Positions 6,011 through 11,400 of a stretch of DNA of 12,341 nucleotides are shown one piece after another. The stretch covers positions 1 through 12,341 of the forward strand of contig JBFIXI010000087.1 in assembly GCA_041605955.1 (NCBI GenBank). The letters run 5' to 3'. Below the pieces are notes generated by a model that did not search any database, was not told where the DNA came from, and worked only from the letters and a program-made list of their open reading frames with translations. Source of the DNA: JAHEJX01 sp041605955. Lineage in GTDB: Bacteria > Actinomycetota > Acidimicrobiia > Spongiisociales > UBA5794. The first letter of the stretch is position 1. Each line of letters opens with the position of its first letter. A program made the position numbers and the translations under genes.

Positions 6011-6213
6011 TGGGCATCGGTGGCAGTGTTCGGCGAGAAGAAGACCATCATGGATGTGACACCGGCCACCTGGGCTGCGTGAGTTTTGTCGCTTACGCCC
6101 CCAGCACAGATACCACGGCATTTCTCGCAGTGACCACCGACAGGTATTACCGGACCTCCGAGAACGTCGTCGAACTCTTCCTGGAAGAGCTGCTGTCACA
6201 CGCCACGCCGTGA
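6010..6213 (+). CDS. short ORF resembling the C-terminal tail of a beta-lactamase-like serine hydrolase
   Basis: There are 67 codons from ATG 6010, overlapping the previous stop as TGATG. The first 18 residues are polar and unremarkable. From residue 19 the sequence TGHLGCVSFVAYAPSTDTT, then AFLAVTTDRYYRTSENVVEL, resembles the end of class C beta-lactamase/DD-peptidase-type hydrolases, where a GHTG-like motif is followed by a strand, a Tyr-x-Pro-x-x-Asp turn, another strand ending in a Thr-Asn-like pair, and a C-terminal helix. The catalytic SxxK and YxN motifs are absent, since the bulk of such an enzyme would lie upstream, where another gene now sits. It is most likely a remnant; it may also be a small unrelated protein. 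The resemblance is by eye. Confidence 0.35.
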   Translation: MGIGGSVRREEDHHGCDTGHLGCVSFVAYAPSTDTTAFLAVTTDRYYRTSENVVELFLEELLSHATP

Positions 6214-6348
6214 CGGGCGCCAGATCTCGGCACATCGATCAGCCGGTACTTTGCCGGTCGCTCGGTCATGGTCCCGCAGACCGGTCTGCGTCGCAGGGCC
6301 CATGGCCTCCTCGGCTCCATTGCGGTGAGATGGCACTATCGCATTCGA

Positions 6349-6975
6349 ATGCTCTCCGAGAGCACCCTGCGCCGTTTCGCCCCACTCGTTCCGTACGTCG
6401 CCGTCCTCGTTGGGTTTGTGTGGGCGGAGCGAGCATGGCTCACGATCCTGGTGTATCACGGCGCCGCAATGGCGGTGCTGGTCGCGGCCGGCGCATGGCG
6501 GCGGCTGCCCCTGACGCGACCCCGACTCCCCGGGACCATCACGGCGGTGGTGCTCGTTGCCAGCGCAGCGATCGGGCCGGTGCTTCTGGCAGCCTGGTCG
6601 CGGGTGCGTATCGACGCCTTGGATCTCGGCGAACACCTGGCCGTGCTTGGGCTCGACGGCGCGGCCTGGGCGCTCTTCGTTGTGTACTACTTCACGGTCA
6701 ATCCGGTGATCGAGGAGTTGTTCTGGCGCGGCTACCTGGGGAGCGGGTCCCGCAGTCCCGCCCGCAGCGACGTGTGGTTCGCCGGCTACCACGTCTTCGT
6801 GCTGTGGGTGTTCGTCGACCCAGTGTGGGTCGTCGTCGGCTTCGTCGGCCTCGCGGGCGCAGCGTGGATGTGGCGCCAGCTCCTGAGAGCCGGTGGCAGC
6901 CTCGTCCTTCCGATCCTCTCTCACGCCGTCGCCGACGCCAGCCTGATCGCCGCAGCAGCCATCCTGGCGTCATGA
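6349..6975 (+). CDS. CPBP-family intramembrane glutamic-type protease
   Basis: This polytopic membrane protein has 208 residues with ATG 6349. It has all three CPBP (Rce1/Abi-like) motifs: EExxxR as EELFWR (Glu122, Glu123, Arg127), FxxxH as FAGYH (Phe144, His148), and HxxxD as HAVAD (His192, Asp196). These Glu and His residues form the active site in Rce1-type proteases; bacterial members cleave peptides within membranes and include bacteriocin-maturation or self-immunity proteins. Hydrophobic stretches at about 11-26, 31-49, 62-83, 99-119, 145-172 and 184-207 fit six or more helices. An in-frame ATG at 6268 would add 27 mostly basic residues; neither start has a clear ribosome site, and 6349 sits just before the first helix. 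It is alone on its strand, with no bacteriocin gene visible nearby. Confidence 0.8.
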   Translation: MLSESTLRRFAPLVPYVAVLVGFVWAERAWLTILVYHGAAMAVLVAAGAWRRLPLTRPRLPGTITAVVLVASAAIGPVLLAAWSRVRIDALDLGEHLAVLGLDGAAWALFVVYYFTVNPVIEELFWRGYLGSGSRSPARSDVWFAGYHVFVLWVFVDPVWVVVGFVGLAGAAWMWRQLLRAGGSLVLPILSHAVADASLIAAAAILAS

Positions 6976-7182
6976 CGGTCGGCTTCAGCGCGTGTCGTAC
7001 GACGCATGCGACGAGGCGGTCGGTAGATGCCCGAGCCGGACGGTCGACAGATGTTCCGGCGGCCGCTGAAGATCAGGCCAGGACCGCGGCTACGTCGAAG
7101 CCACTGTCGACCCGCAGCTCGGCGAGGATCTTCGCATCTCCTGCCTTGCTGAGCAGCTCCACGGTCGACAACCTGCCGTGAA

Positions 7183-7699
7183 TCAGGCGTGAGAGACGAT
7201 TGGTCCCCCAAGTAGGCGGCGGCCATGTCCCGAGCTGACGCCAGGAGGTCGAGCGGGGCTCCCGGCAGGTTGCCCTCCAGTTCGGAATACGCCCGATGCA
7301 GGTTGCCCACGAACCGCTCGAGGTCGGTGAGGTCGGCGCACTCGCTTTACGAGCCGCTTCCAAGGCGGTGAGTCCGTCGCGACGAGCGGCAAGGGCGCCG
7401 AGATGGCGATCCACGTCGTCGAGCACTACCGGGGTGGTCACCGGATGGTGGCCGGGGACCAGGACGGAGGCGCCGAGGGCGCGGACGTCCGGCAGCGTCT
7501 GTCGCCACCGGGGGATCGAACCTTGCAGGGCGAACGGGGTCCCGCCGCTGAAGACGTGGTCCCCGGTGAAGACCACGTCCCGGTCGGGGAGCCAGACCAC
7601 GGTGTCGTTGGTGGTGTGGGCCGGCCGCTCGAAGTGGATCAGCCGCACTTCGAGGTCCCCCTGGCCTACCCCTGTCGTGTCCACCACCCAGCACCGCAT
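7183..7699 (-). pseudogene. MBL-fold metallo-hydrolase remnant: N-terminal half missing, two frameshifts
   Basis: From ATG 7699 the frame has the C-terminal half of a metallo-beta-lactamase-fold hydrolase: GDLEVRLIHFERPAHTTND, then TVVWLPDRDVVFTGDHVFSG and LGASVLVPGHHPV. The TGD and PGHHP motifs supply later metal ligands of the fold. The HxHxDH motif that must precede them is absent in all frames upstream, so the first half is lost. Near 7340 the family-like sequence shifts frame (EAARKA to CADLTDLERFVGNLHRAYSE), and at a run of five C on the plus strand (7205-7209) it shifts again, ending GGPIVSHA and TGA at 7183. Restoring one base at each site gives a continuous family-like C-terminus. 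It converges with the CPBP gene. The space 6976-7182 holds short palindromes such as GTCGTACGAC (6994-7003) and a 29-codon frame that I do not call. Confidence 0.65.
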
Positions 7700-7892
7700 T
7701 TTGACAACCCATCACCTTCAGTAGCCGCCAAGACGCCACTTGACACATAGGAGACTCAATCGGCGCAAGCAGGCAGACATATCGCACGGCGGTGTACGGA
7801 TGGAATCGCAATCGCCGTGAGCGCCCGGTGCCGTCGTCGAATCGCAGGCGGCGGCGAGCAGTCGGGCGGCCGCACAGCCAAGGGTGCCGGCA
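7700..7892. other. 193-base gap between the MBL remnant and the BMC regulator
   Basis: Two TTGACA hexamers (7701 region and 7739-7744) occur without matching -10 boxes at proper spacing. No gene, RNA or strong hairpin is seen. This is the boundary between accessory DNA on the left and the microcompartment locus on the right; no att-like duplication or tRNA is visible. Confidence 0.3.
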
Positions 7893-8570
7893 TCACCTTC
7901 TGCGATTGCGCCAGCGCCGGGAGGCGAACTGCCACCAGGTCTCGAGGACCGGTGGGAGCGGGCCTCGCTCCGGCGAGCCCAGCACCGAGACGGCCCATGT
8001 GGCCGTTGCCGAGGGCGGCTCGGGCTCCGACGCCGTCGTTGTGGCCTCACGCTCAGCACGCAGCTCGGCGAGCCGCTCGCGCAAGAACTGCGCCTCCGTC
8101 TCGGCCTTGGCGGCTCGCTCGCGTGCTTCGGCGAGCTGCTGGCCGGCCTCGTGGAGGTTGCCGAGCTGGAGCAGCATCTTCTCCCACGCATCGATGGGAA
8201 CGATCATCGTTCCCGCAGGCGCGGGCGGTTCCGGGCCAGGCTCGGCGGCCTGGTGGGGAGGCGGCGCAGGGGCCGGAGACGGCCCTCCCGGGGGGTCGAG
8301 ATCACGGCCCAGCTCGGCCGCCCGACTCAGAACGGCGTCGAGATCGACCATGCGCCGGTCGCCGTGGGCGGTCTCGTCGAGTCGATTGGGGATGTGACCG
8401 CGCCGGGCCCACTTGCGGAGGGTTCCGATGGGGATACCGGTCGCATCGTGAGCGTCTTGCAGCGTGACGAAACGATCGGGGGCGGCCGGCGAGGGCGCAG
8501 GGGCAGGACGAGGTGGTCCGCCCCGCAGCGCTTCGGTCTCCCACAAGAATGCCGGGTCGCGTTCGCTCAT
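7893..8570 (-). CDS. MerR-like helix-turn-helix regulator with coiled coil, divergent from BMC operon
   Basis: The protein has 225 residues. A winged-helix/excisionase-like HTH lies at about 33-86: FVTLQDAHDATGIPIGTLRK, then WARRGHIPNRL and a DLDAVLSRA helix, with the TLRKWARRG recognition-helix pattern of MerR-type domains. A Pro/Ala/Gly-rich linker (91-120) follows. Then a segment MIVPIDAWEKMLLQLGNLHE leads into a coiled coil (about 122-174). The tail is Pro-rich and then Trp/Arg-rich (ETWWQFASRRWRNRRR). There is no recognisable ligand-binding domain. Its start faces the rpiB-like start with 49 bases between, so it likely controls the microcompartment operon and itself; this is inferred from layout. 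A TAAGAT hexamer 6 nt before the ATG suggests a leaderless mRNA. Confidence 0.8.
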   Translation of the reverse strand: MSERDPAFLWETEALRGGPPRPAPAPSPAAPDRFVTLQDAHDATGIPIGTLRKWARRGHIPNRLDETAHGDRRMVDLDAVLSRAAELGRDLDPPGGPSPAPAPPPHQAAEPGPEPPAPAGTMIVPIDAWEKMLLQLGNLHEAGQQLAEARERAAKAETEAQFLRERLAELRAEREATTTASEPEPPSATATWAVSVLGSPERGPLPPVLETWWQFASRRWRNRRR

Positions 8571-8576
8571 GGCCGC

Positions 8577-8582
8577 ATCTTA
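8577..8582 (-). promoter_or_regulatory. candidate -10 hexamer for the regulator gene (leaderless)
   Basis: On the minus strand TAAGAT is followed by GCGGCC (6 nt) and the ATG at 8570. It is the best -10 match in the window and has exactly the spacing expected for transcription starting at the ATG. No ribosome binding site is visible. Confidence 0.5.
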
Positions 8583-8605
8583 CGAAGCGCGGGGTCGGCC
8601 GTTCC

Positions 8606-8611
8606 TAGGAT
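8606..8611 (+). promoter_or_regulatory. candidate -10 hexamer for the BMC operon
   Basis: TAGGAT ends 8 nt before ATG 8620. It could be a -10 box for a near-leaderless operon transcript. The same bases contain AGGA, which could instead act as a ribosome binding site, so the two readings compete. The whole divergent control region is only 49 bases, leaving room for overlapping promoters and one operator at most. Confidence 0.35.
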
Positions 8612-8619
8612 GAGCGCCG

Positions 8620-9258
8620 ATGCCTCCCACCGACAGCCCCGGGCGCCTTCCCTCCGAGGCAGATGTCCGCGATCTCGTCTCCCGGATCATCGACGCCGTC
8701 CTGACCGACGGTGCCGGCTCCGCCTCGGCCCCGCCGCAGGAAACGCCGCAGGAAACGCCGCAGCAAACAGAGCCTCCCGCGCCTGAACCTGCGCCGAAGG
8801 CCGAGCCGGGAGCGATCGCCATCGGTGCCGACCACGGCGGGTACCCGATGAAGGAGCGGCTCGCCTACAAGCTCAAGGAAGCCGGGTACACCGTCGTCGA
8901 CTGTGGCACCGACTCGCATGAGTCCGTCGACTACCCCGACTTCGCCCACGCCGTGGCGCAAAAGGTGGCGAGCGGTGAGTGTACGTACGGCATCGTGGTC
9001 GACGGCGCAGGCATCGGCTCCGCCATGGTCGCGAACAAGGTGCCCGGCGTGCGGGCGGCGCTCTGCTACGACCTGTCGAGCGCACGCAACAGCCGCGAGC
9101 ACAACCACGCCAACGTGCTCACCTTGGGTGCAGGCCTCATCGGCGAAGGGCTAGCGTGGCAGGTCGTGCAGGAGTGGCTCGCCGTTCCCTGGGGCGGCGG
9201 CCGCCACGCCCGCCGCGTCGACAAGATCACCGCCATCGAGAAGCAGCACTCCAGGTGA
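8620..9258 (+). CDS. rpiB: RpiB/LacAB-family sugar-phosphate isomerase-like protein with encapsulation peptide
   Basis: The protein has 212 residues against about 149 for E. coli RpiB; the excess is N-terminal. Residues 11-29 (PSEADVRDLVSRIIDAVLT) form an amphipathic helix of the encapsulation-peptide type, followed by a Pro/Gln/Glu linker (38-62). The RpiB domain runs from 64: IAIGADHGG (67-73), DYPDFA (104-109), ANKVPGVRAALC (138-149), REHNHANVL (159-167) and GGRHARRV (193-200), the last matching the phosphate-binding Arg region of E. coli RpiB. The E. coli active-site CGTGVG reads DGAGIG here (128-133), so catalytic Cys66 is Asp128 and Thr68 is Ala130, while the His99 equivalent (His161) is kept. 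The family interconverts ribose-5-phosphate and ribulose-5-phosphate; with this active site the substrate is uncertain. It is the first gene of the BMC operon. Confidence 0.85.
   Translation: MPPTDSPGRLPSEADVRDLVSRIIDAVLTDGAGSASAPPQETPQETPQQTEPPAPEPAPKAEPGAIAIGADHGGYPMKERLAYKLKEAGYTVVDCGTDSHESVDYPDFAHAVAQKVASGECTYGIVVDGAGIGSAMVANKVPGVRAALCYDLSSARNSREHNHANVLTLGAGLIGEGLAWQVVQEWLAVPWGGGRHARRVDKITAIEKQHSR
8734..8769 (+). repeat. three 12-bp tandem repeats in the RpiB linker
   Basis: CCGCAGGAAACG occurs twice exactly (8734-8745, 8746-8757) and once with two changes (8758-8769). It encodes PQET-PQET-PQQT in the flexible linker between the encapsulation peptide and the catalytic domain, so copy number should vary linker length without frame change. 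Confidence 0.8.
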
Positions 9259-9260
9259 CC

Positions 9261-10091
9261 ATGGACCGCCACCAGCTCATCGAGGCCGTCACCAAAGAGG
9301 TGCTGGCCGCCCTCGCCGCCGGCTACGACCTCTGCCGCACCCCCGAGCAGGTGCGCTCTGTCGTCGCCAACGGAGCCGACCGCGTCAGCTTCCACGGCGA
9401 TGCGGCGGACGTACCGATCGACCTCGCCAAGTACATCGACCACACCCTGCTCAAAGCGGAGGCGACGGCCTCCCAGATCGACACGCTGTGCGACGAAGCC
9501 GCCGAGTACGGCTTCGCCAGCGTCTGCATCAATCCGACGTGGGTGAAGCGGGCGGCGGTGCGGCTGCGGGGCACGTCGGTCCCGGTGTGCACCGTGATCG
9601 GTTTTCCCCTCGGCGCCACCACGCCTGACATCAAAGCGATGGAGGCGAGGCGGGCATTGCGGGACGGAGCGCGCGAGGTCGACATGGTCATCAACATCGG
9701 CGCCCTCAAGTCGGGCGACTACGCGCTGGTGCGCACGGACATCGAAAAGGTGGTGGACGCCGCCCATGAGGTGGGAGCGATCTGCAAGGTCATCATCGAG
9801 GCCGGTCTTCTCAGCGACGAGGAGAAGGTCATCGCCAGCTCGCTCTCCAAACAAGCCAGAGCCGACTTCGTGAAGACATCCACCGGGTTCCTCGCCGGCG
9901 GCGCCACCGTCTACGACGTGGCGCTGATGCGAGAGACGGTGGGTCCGGAGATGGGTGTGAAGGCGTCGGGCGGTGTCCGCACCGCCGAGGAGGTAGAAGA
10001 CATGATCGCCGCCGGGGCTACCCGGATCGGCGCATCGGCAGGCGTTCAGATCGTGAGCGGGGAAGGAGCATCGGGTGACGAGAGGTATTGA
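9261..10091 (+). CDS. deoC: deoxyribose-phosphate aldolase with encapsulation peptide
   Basis: The 276-residue enzyme cleaves 2-deoxyribose-5-phosphate to glyceraldehyde-3-phosphate and acetaldehyde. Residues 1-20 (MDRHQLIEAVTKEVLAALAA) are an amphipathic helix typical of peptides that direct cargo into microcompartments. The TIM barrel begins near 55 with YIDHTLLK (58-65). Catalytic residues are all present: Asp141 in EVDMVIN, Schiff-base Lys205 in VKTSTG, and Lys234 in GVKASGGVR, matching E. coli Asp102, Lys167 and Lys201; VIGFPLGA (112-119) and ICKVIIEAG are also typical. ATG 9261 has AGG 5 nt upstream; a GTG at 9255 overlapping the previous stop is an alternative. It is two bases after the rpiB-like gene and overlaps the shell gene that follows by 17 bases. 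It should be active and produce the aldehyde that the shell retains. Confidence 0.95.
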   Translation: MDRHQLIEAVTKEVLAALAAGYDLCRTPEQVRSVVANGADRVSFHGDAADVPIDLAKYIDHTLLKAEATASQIDTLCDEAAEYGFASVCINPTWVKRAAVRLRGTSVPVCTVIGFPLGATTPDIKAMEARRALRDGAREVDMVINIGALKSGDYALVRTDIEKVVDAAHEVGAICKVIIEAGLLSDEEKVIASSLSKQARADFVKTSTGFLAGGATVYDVALMRETVGPEMGVKASGGVRTAEEVEDMIAAGATRIGASAGVQIVSGEGASGDERY

Positions 10092-10707
10092 GCTGCGGTC
10101 GTTCGCCTTCCTCGACAGCCTTCAGCCGCAGTATGCGGCGTTCCTGGGGACGGTGGCGCAGGGCTTTCTGCCCCTGGCAGGTGACGCCTCCTTGTGGGTG
10201 GAGGTCGCCCCGGGGATCGAGATCAACCGGCTGAGCGACATCGCGCTCAAGGCCACCAAGGTGAAGCCGGGGCTGCAGATCATCGAGCGCTACTACGGTG
10301 TGCTCGAGGTCCACTCACCCGACCAGGCGGAGACCCGGGCGGCGGGAGCCGCCATCCTCGCCGAGATCGAGCACGAGGAGACGGACCGCATCAAGCCGCA
10401 GATCTTGTCGTCCCAGATCATCCGGCGGCTCGACGACCACCACGCCCAGCTCATCAACCGCACCCGTCACGGCCAGATGATCATCCCCGGGCAGACGCTC
10501 TACGTGCTCGAATGCGAACCGGCGGCCTATGCGTCGCTCGCCGCCAACGAGGCGGAGAAGGCTGCCGAGATCAACGTGCTCGAGGTGCGTAGCTTCGGGT
10601 CCATGGGCCGGGTGTACCTCGGAGGCGAGGAGCGCGACATCGACGTGGGTTGGAGGGCCGCCGTCGCCGCCCTCGAGGGGCTCGACGGGCGAGTGGCGGG
10701 CAAGTGA
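10075..10707 (+). CDS. BMC-T shell protein (tandem BMC domains)
   Basis: The 210 residues are a pseudo-trimer-forming BMC protein with two BMC folds. The first includes WVEVAPGIEINRLSDIALKA (41-60) and ends near 100. The second runs from TLYVLECEPAAYASLAANEA (141-160) through EINVLEVRSFGSMGRVYLGG (165-184), with SFGSMG as its likely pore loop, and ends with the helix WRAAVAALEGL. Three copies would make a pseudohexameric tile with a central, possibly larger, pore for sugar phosphates or cofactors. The sequence is far from PduT/EutL and has the unusual lead-in FAFLDSLQPQYAAFLGTVAQ (10-29) that I associate with SPU-type loci. The start GTG 10075 lies inside the end of deoC, with GGAAGGAG 6 nt upstream, so translation is probably coupled. 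Confidence 0.85.
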   Translation: MTRGIELRSFAFLDSLQPQYAAFLGTVAQGFLPLAGDASLWVEVAPGIEINRLSDIALKATKVKPGLQIIERYYGVLEVHSPDQAETRAAGAAILAEIEHEETDRIKPQILSSQIIRRLDDHHAQLINRTRHGQMIIPGQTLYVLECEPAAYASLAANEAEKAAEINVLEVRSFGSMGRVYLGGEERDIDVGWRAAVAALEGLDGRVAGK

Positions 10708-10764
10708 CGGTCGAGGACACAGTGATGAAGAGAACGTCCTGCGGGACACGAGAGGAGCAACCGG

Positions 10765-11067
10765 ATGGCTGAAGCGCTGGGCATGATCGAGGCGCGGAGC
10801 TTCCCCGCGATGGTGGAGGCGGCCGATGCCATGGTGAAGGCCGCCAAGGTCGAGCTGGTGAGCATGGAGAAGACCGGTGGCGGCTATGTCACCGCCGTCG
10901 TCCGTGGCGACGTGGCCGCCGTGAAGGCGGCGGTCGACGCCGGCATCCGCGGCGCAGAGAAGGTTGGCGAAGTCATCGCAACGCACGTCATCGCCCGCCC
11001 CCACGTCAACATCGACCTGGTGCTCCCGCTCGGCAGGCAGGAGCAGGCGGAGGCCGAGCTGGGCTAG
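10765..11067 (+). CDS. BMC-H hexameric shell protein
   Basis: The 100-residue protein has the canonical single BMC fold: ALGMIEARSFPAMVEAADAM (4-23), VELVSMEKTGGGYVTAVVRG (29-48) with pore loop KTGGG at 36-40, then VAAVKAAVDAGIRGAEKVGE (50-69) and VIARPHVNIDLVLP (75-88). Hexamers tile the flat facets of the shell and the Gly-rich loops line small pores for charged metabolites. PduA-type proteins have KIGSG in this loop. It is the only hexamer gene in the window, so it probably makes most of the facets. ATG 10765 has AGAGGAG 7 nt upstream. It follows BMC-T after 57 bases with no clear terminator, so the genes are likely cotranscribed. Confidence 0.95.
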   Translation: MAEALGMIEARSFPAMVEAADAMVKAAKVELVSMEKTGGGYVTAVVRGDVAAVKAAVDAGIRGAEKVGEVIATHVIARPHVNIDLVLPLGRQEQAEAELG

Positions 11068-11094
11068 CCGTCCGGCGACGAGAGAGGAGCCCGC

Positions 11095-11400
11095 ATGCAT
11101 CTCGGGCGAGTCGCCGGCACGCTGGTGGCCACGCGCAAGGAGCCGCTCATGGAGGGGCTCAAATTCCTCGTGCTGCGCCAGCTCGACGTTGACAACGAGG
11201 AGACCGGGGCGTACGTCGTCGCCGCCGACGCCGTCGGCGCGGGAGTGGGGGAGGTCGTGCTGTACGCCTCGGGCAGCTCGGCGCGACAGACCGAGCTGAC
11301 TCGGGACCGACCCTGCGACGCCGTCGTCATGGCCATCGTCGACATGTGGGACGTCGGCGGCGAGGTGCGCTACCACAAGGGTGAGGAGGCGGCCGGATGA
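11095..11400 (+). CDS. BMC-P pentameric vertex protein (EutN/CcmL family)
   Basis: The 101-residue protein carries the family pattern throughout: MHLGRVAGTLVATRKEP (1-17), EGLKFLVLRQLD (20-31), VAADAVGAGVGEVVLYASGS (42-61, with the near-invariant DAVGAGxGE), SAR at 62-64, and DAVVMAIVD near the end (75-83). Pentamers cap the twelve vertices of the shell. It is the single pentamer gene seen here; other BMC loci often carry more, which may lie beyond the window. AGAGGAG is 5 nt before the ATG. It starts 27 bases after BMC-H, and its stop overlaps the next ATG as ATGA, indicating coupling to the dehydrogenase. Confidence 0.95.
   Translation: MHLGRVAGTLVATRKEPLMEGLKFLVLRQLDVDNEETGAYVVAADAVGAGVGEVVLYASGSSARQTELTRDRPCDAVVMAIVDMWDVGGEVRYHKGEEAAG

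Noticed and set aside
6983..7071. 8-bp inverted repeat CTTCAGCG / CGCTGAAG between the CPBP gene and the MBL remnant
   Set aside because: The arms are more than 70 bases apart with no supporting structure; it does not make a convincing terminator or mobile-element end.
6210..7181. 323-codon plus-strand frame
   Set aside because: It overlaps the CPBP protease gene in another frame; its Arg/Pro/Ala-rich translation is typical of off-frame GC-rich DNA, while the CPBP frame has all catalytic motifs.
7073..7182. 29-codon minus-strand frame MELLSKAGDAKILAELRVDS... after the MBL remnant
   Set aside because: It reads protein-like, but it is very short, has no ribosome site and matches no family I know, so I did not call it.
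7710..7900. 10-bp direct repeat CATCACCTTC at 7710-7719 and 7891-7900 as a possible insertion or att footprint
   Set aside because: Repeats of this length are expected many times by chance in 12 kb, and no integrase, transposase or tRNA is nearby.
10315..11376. 353-codon minus-strand frame across the shell genes
   Set aside because: It is antisense to three well-supported BMC shell proteins and has no motif of its own.
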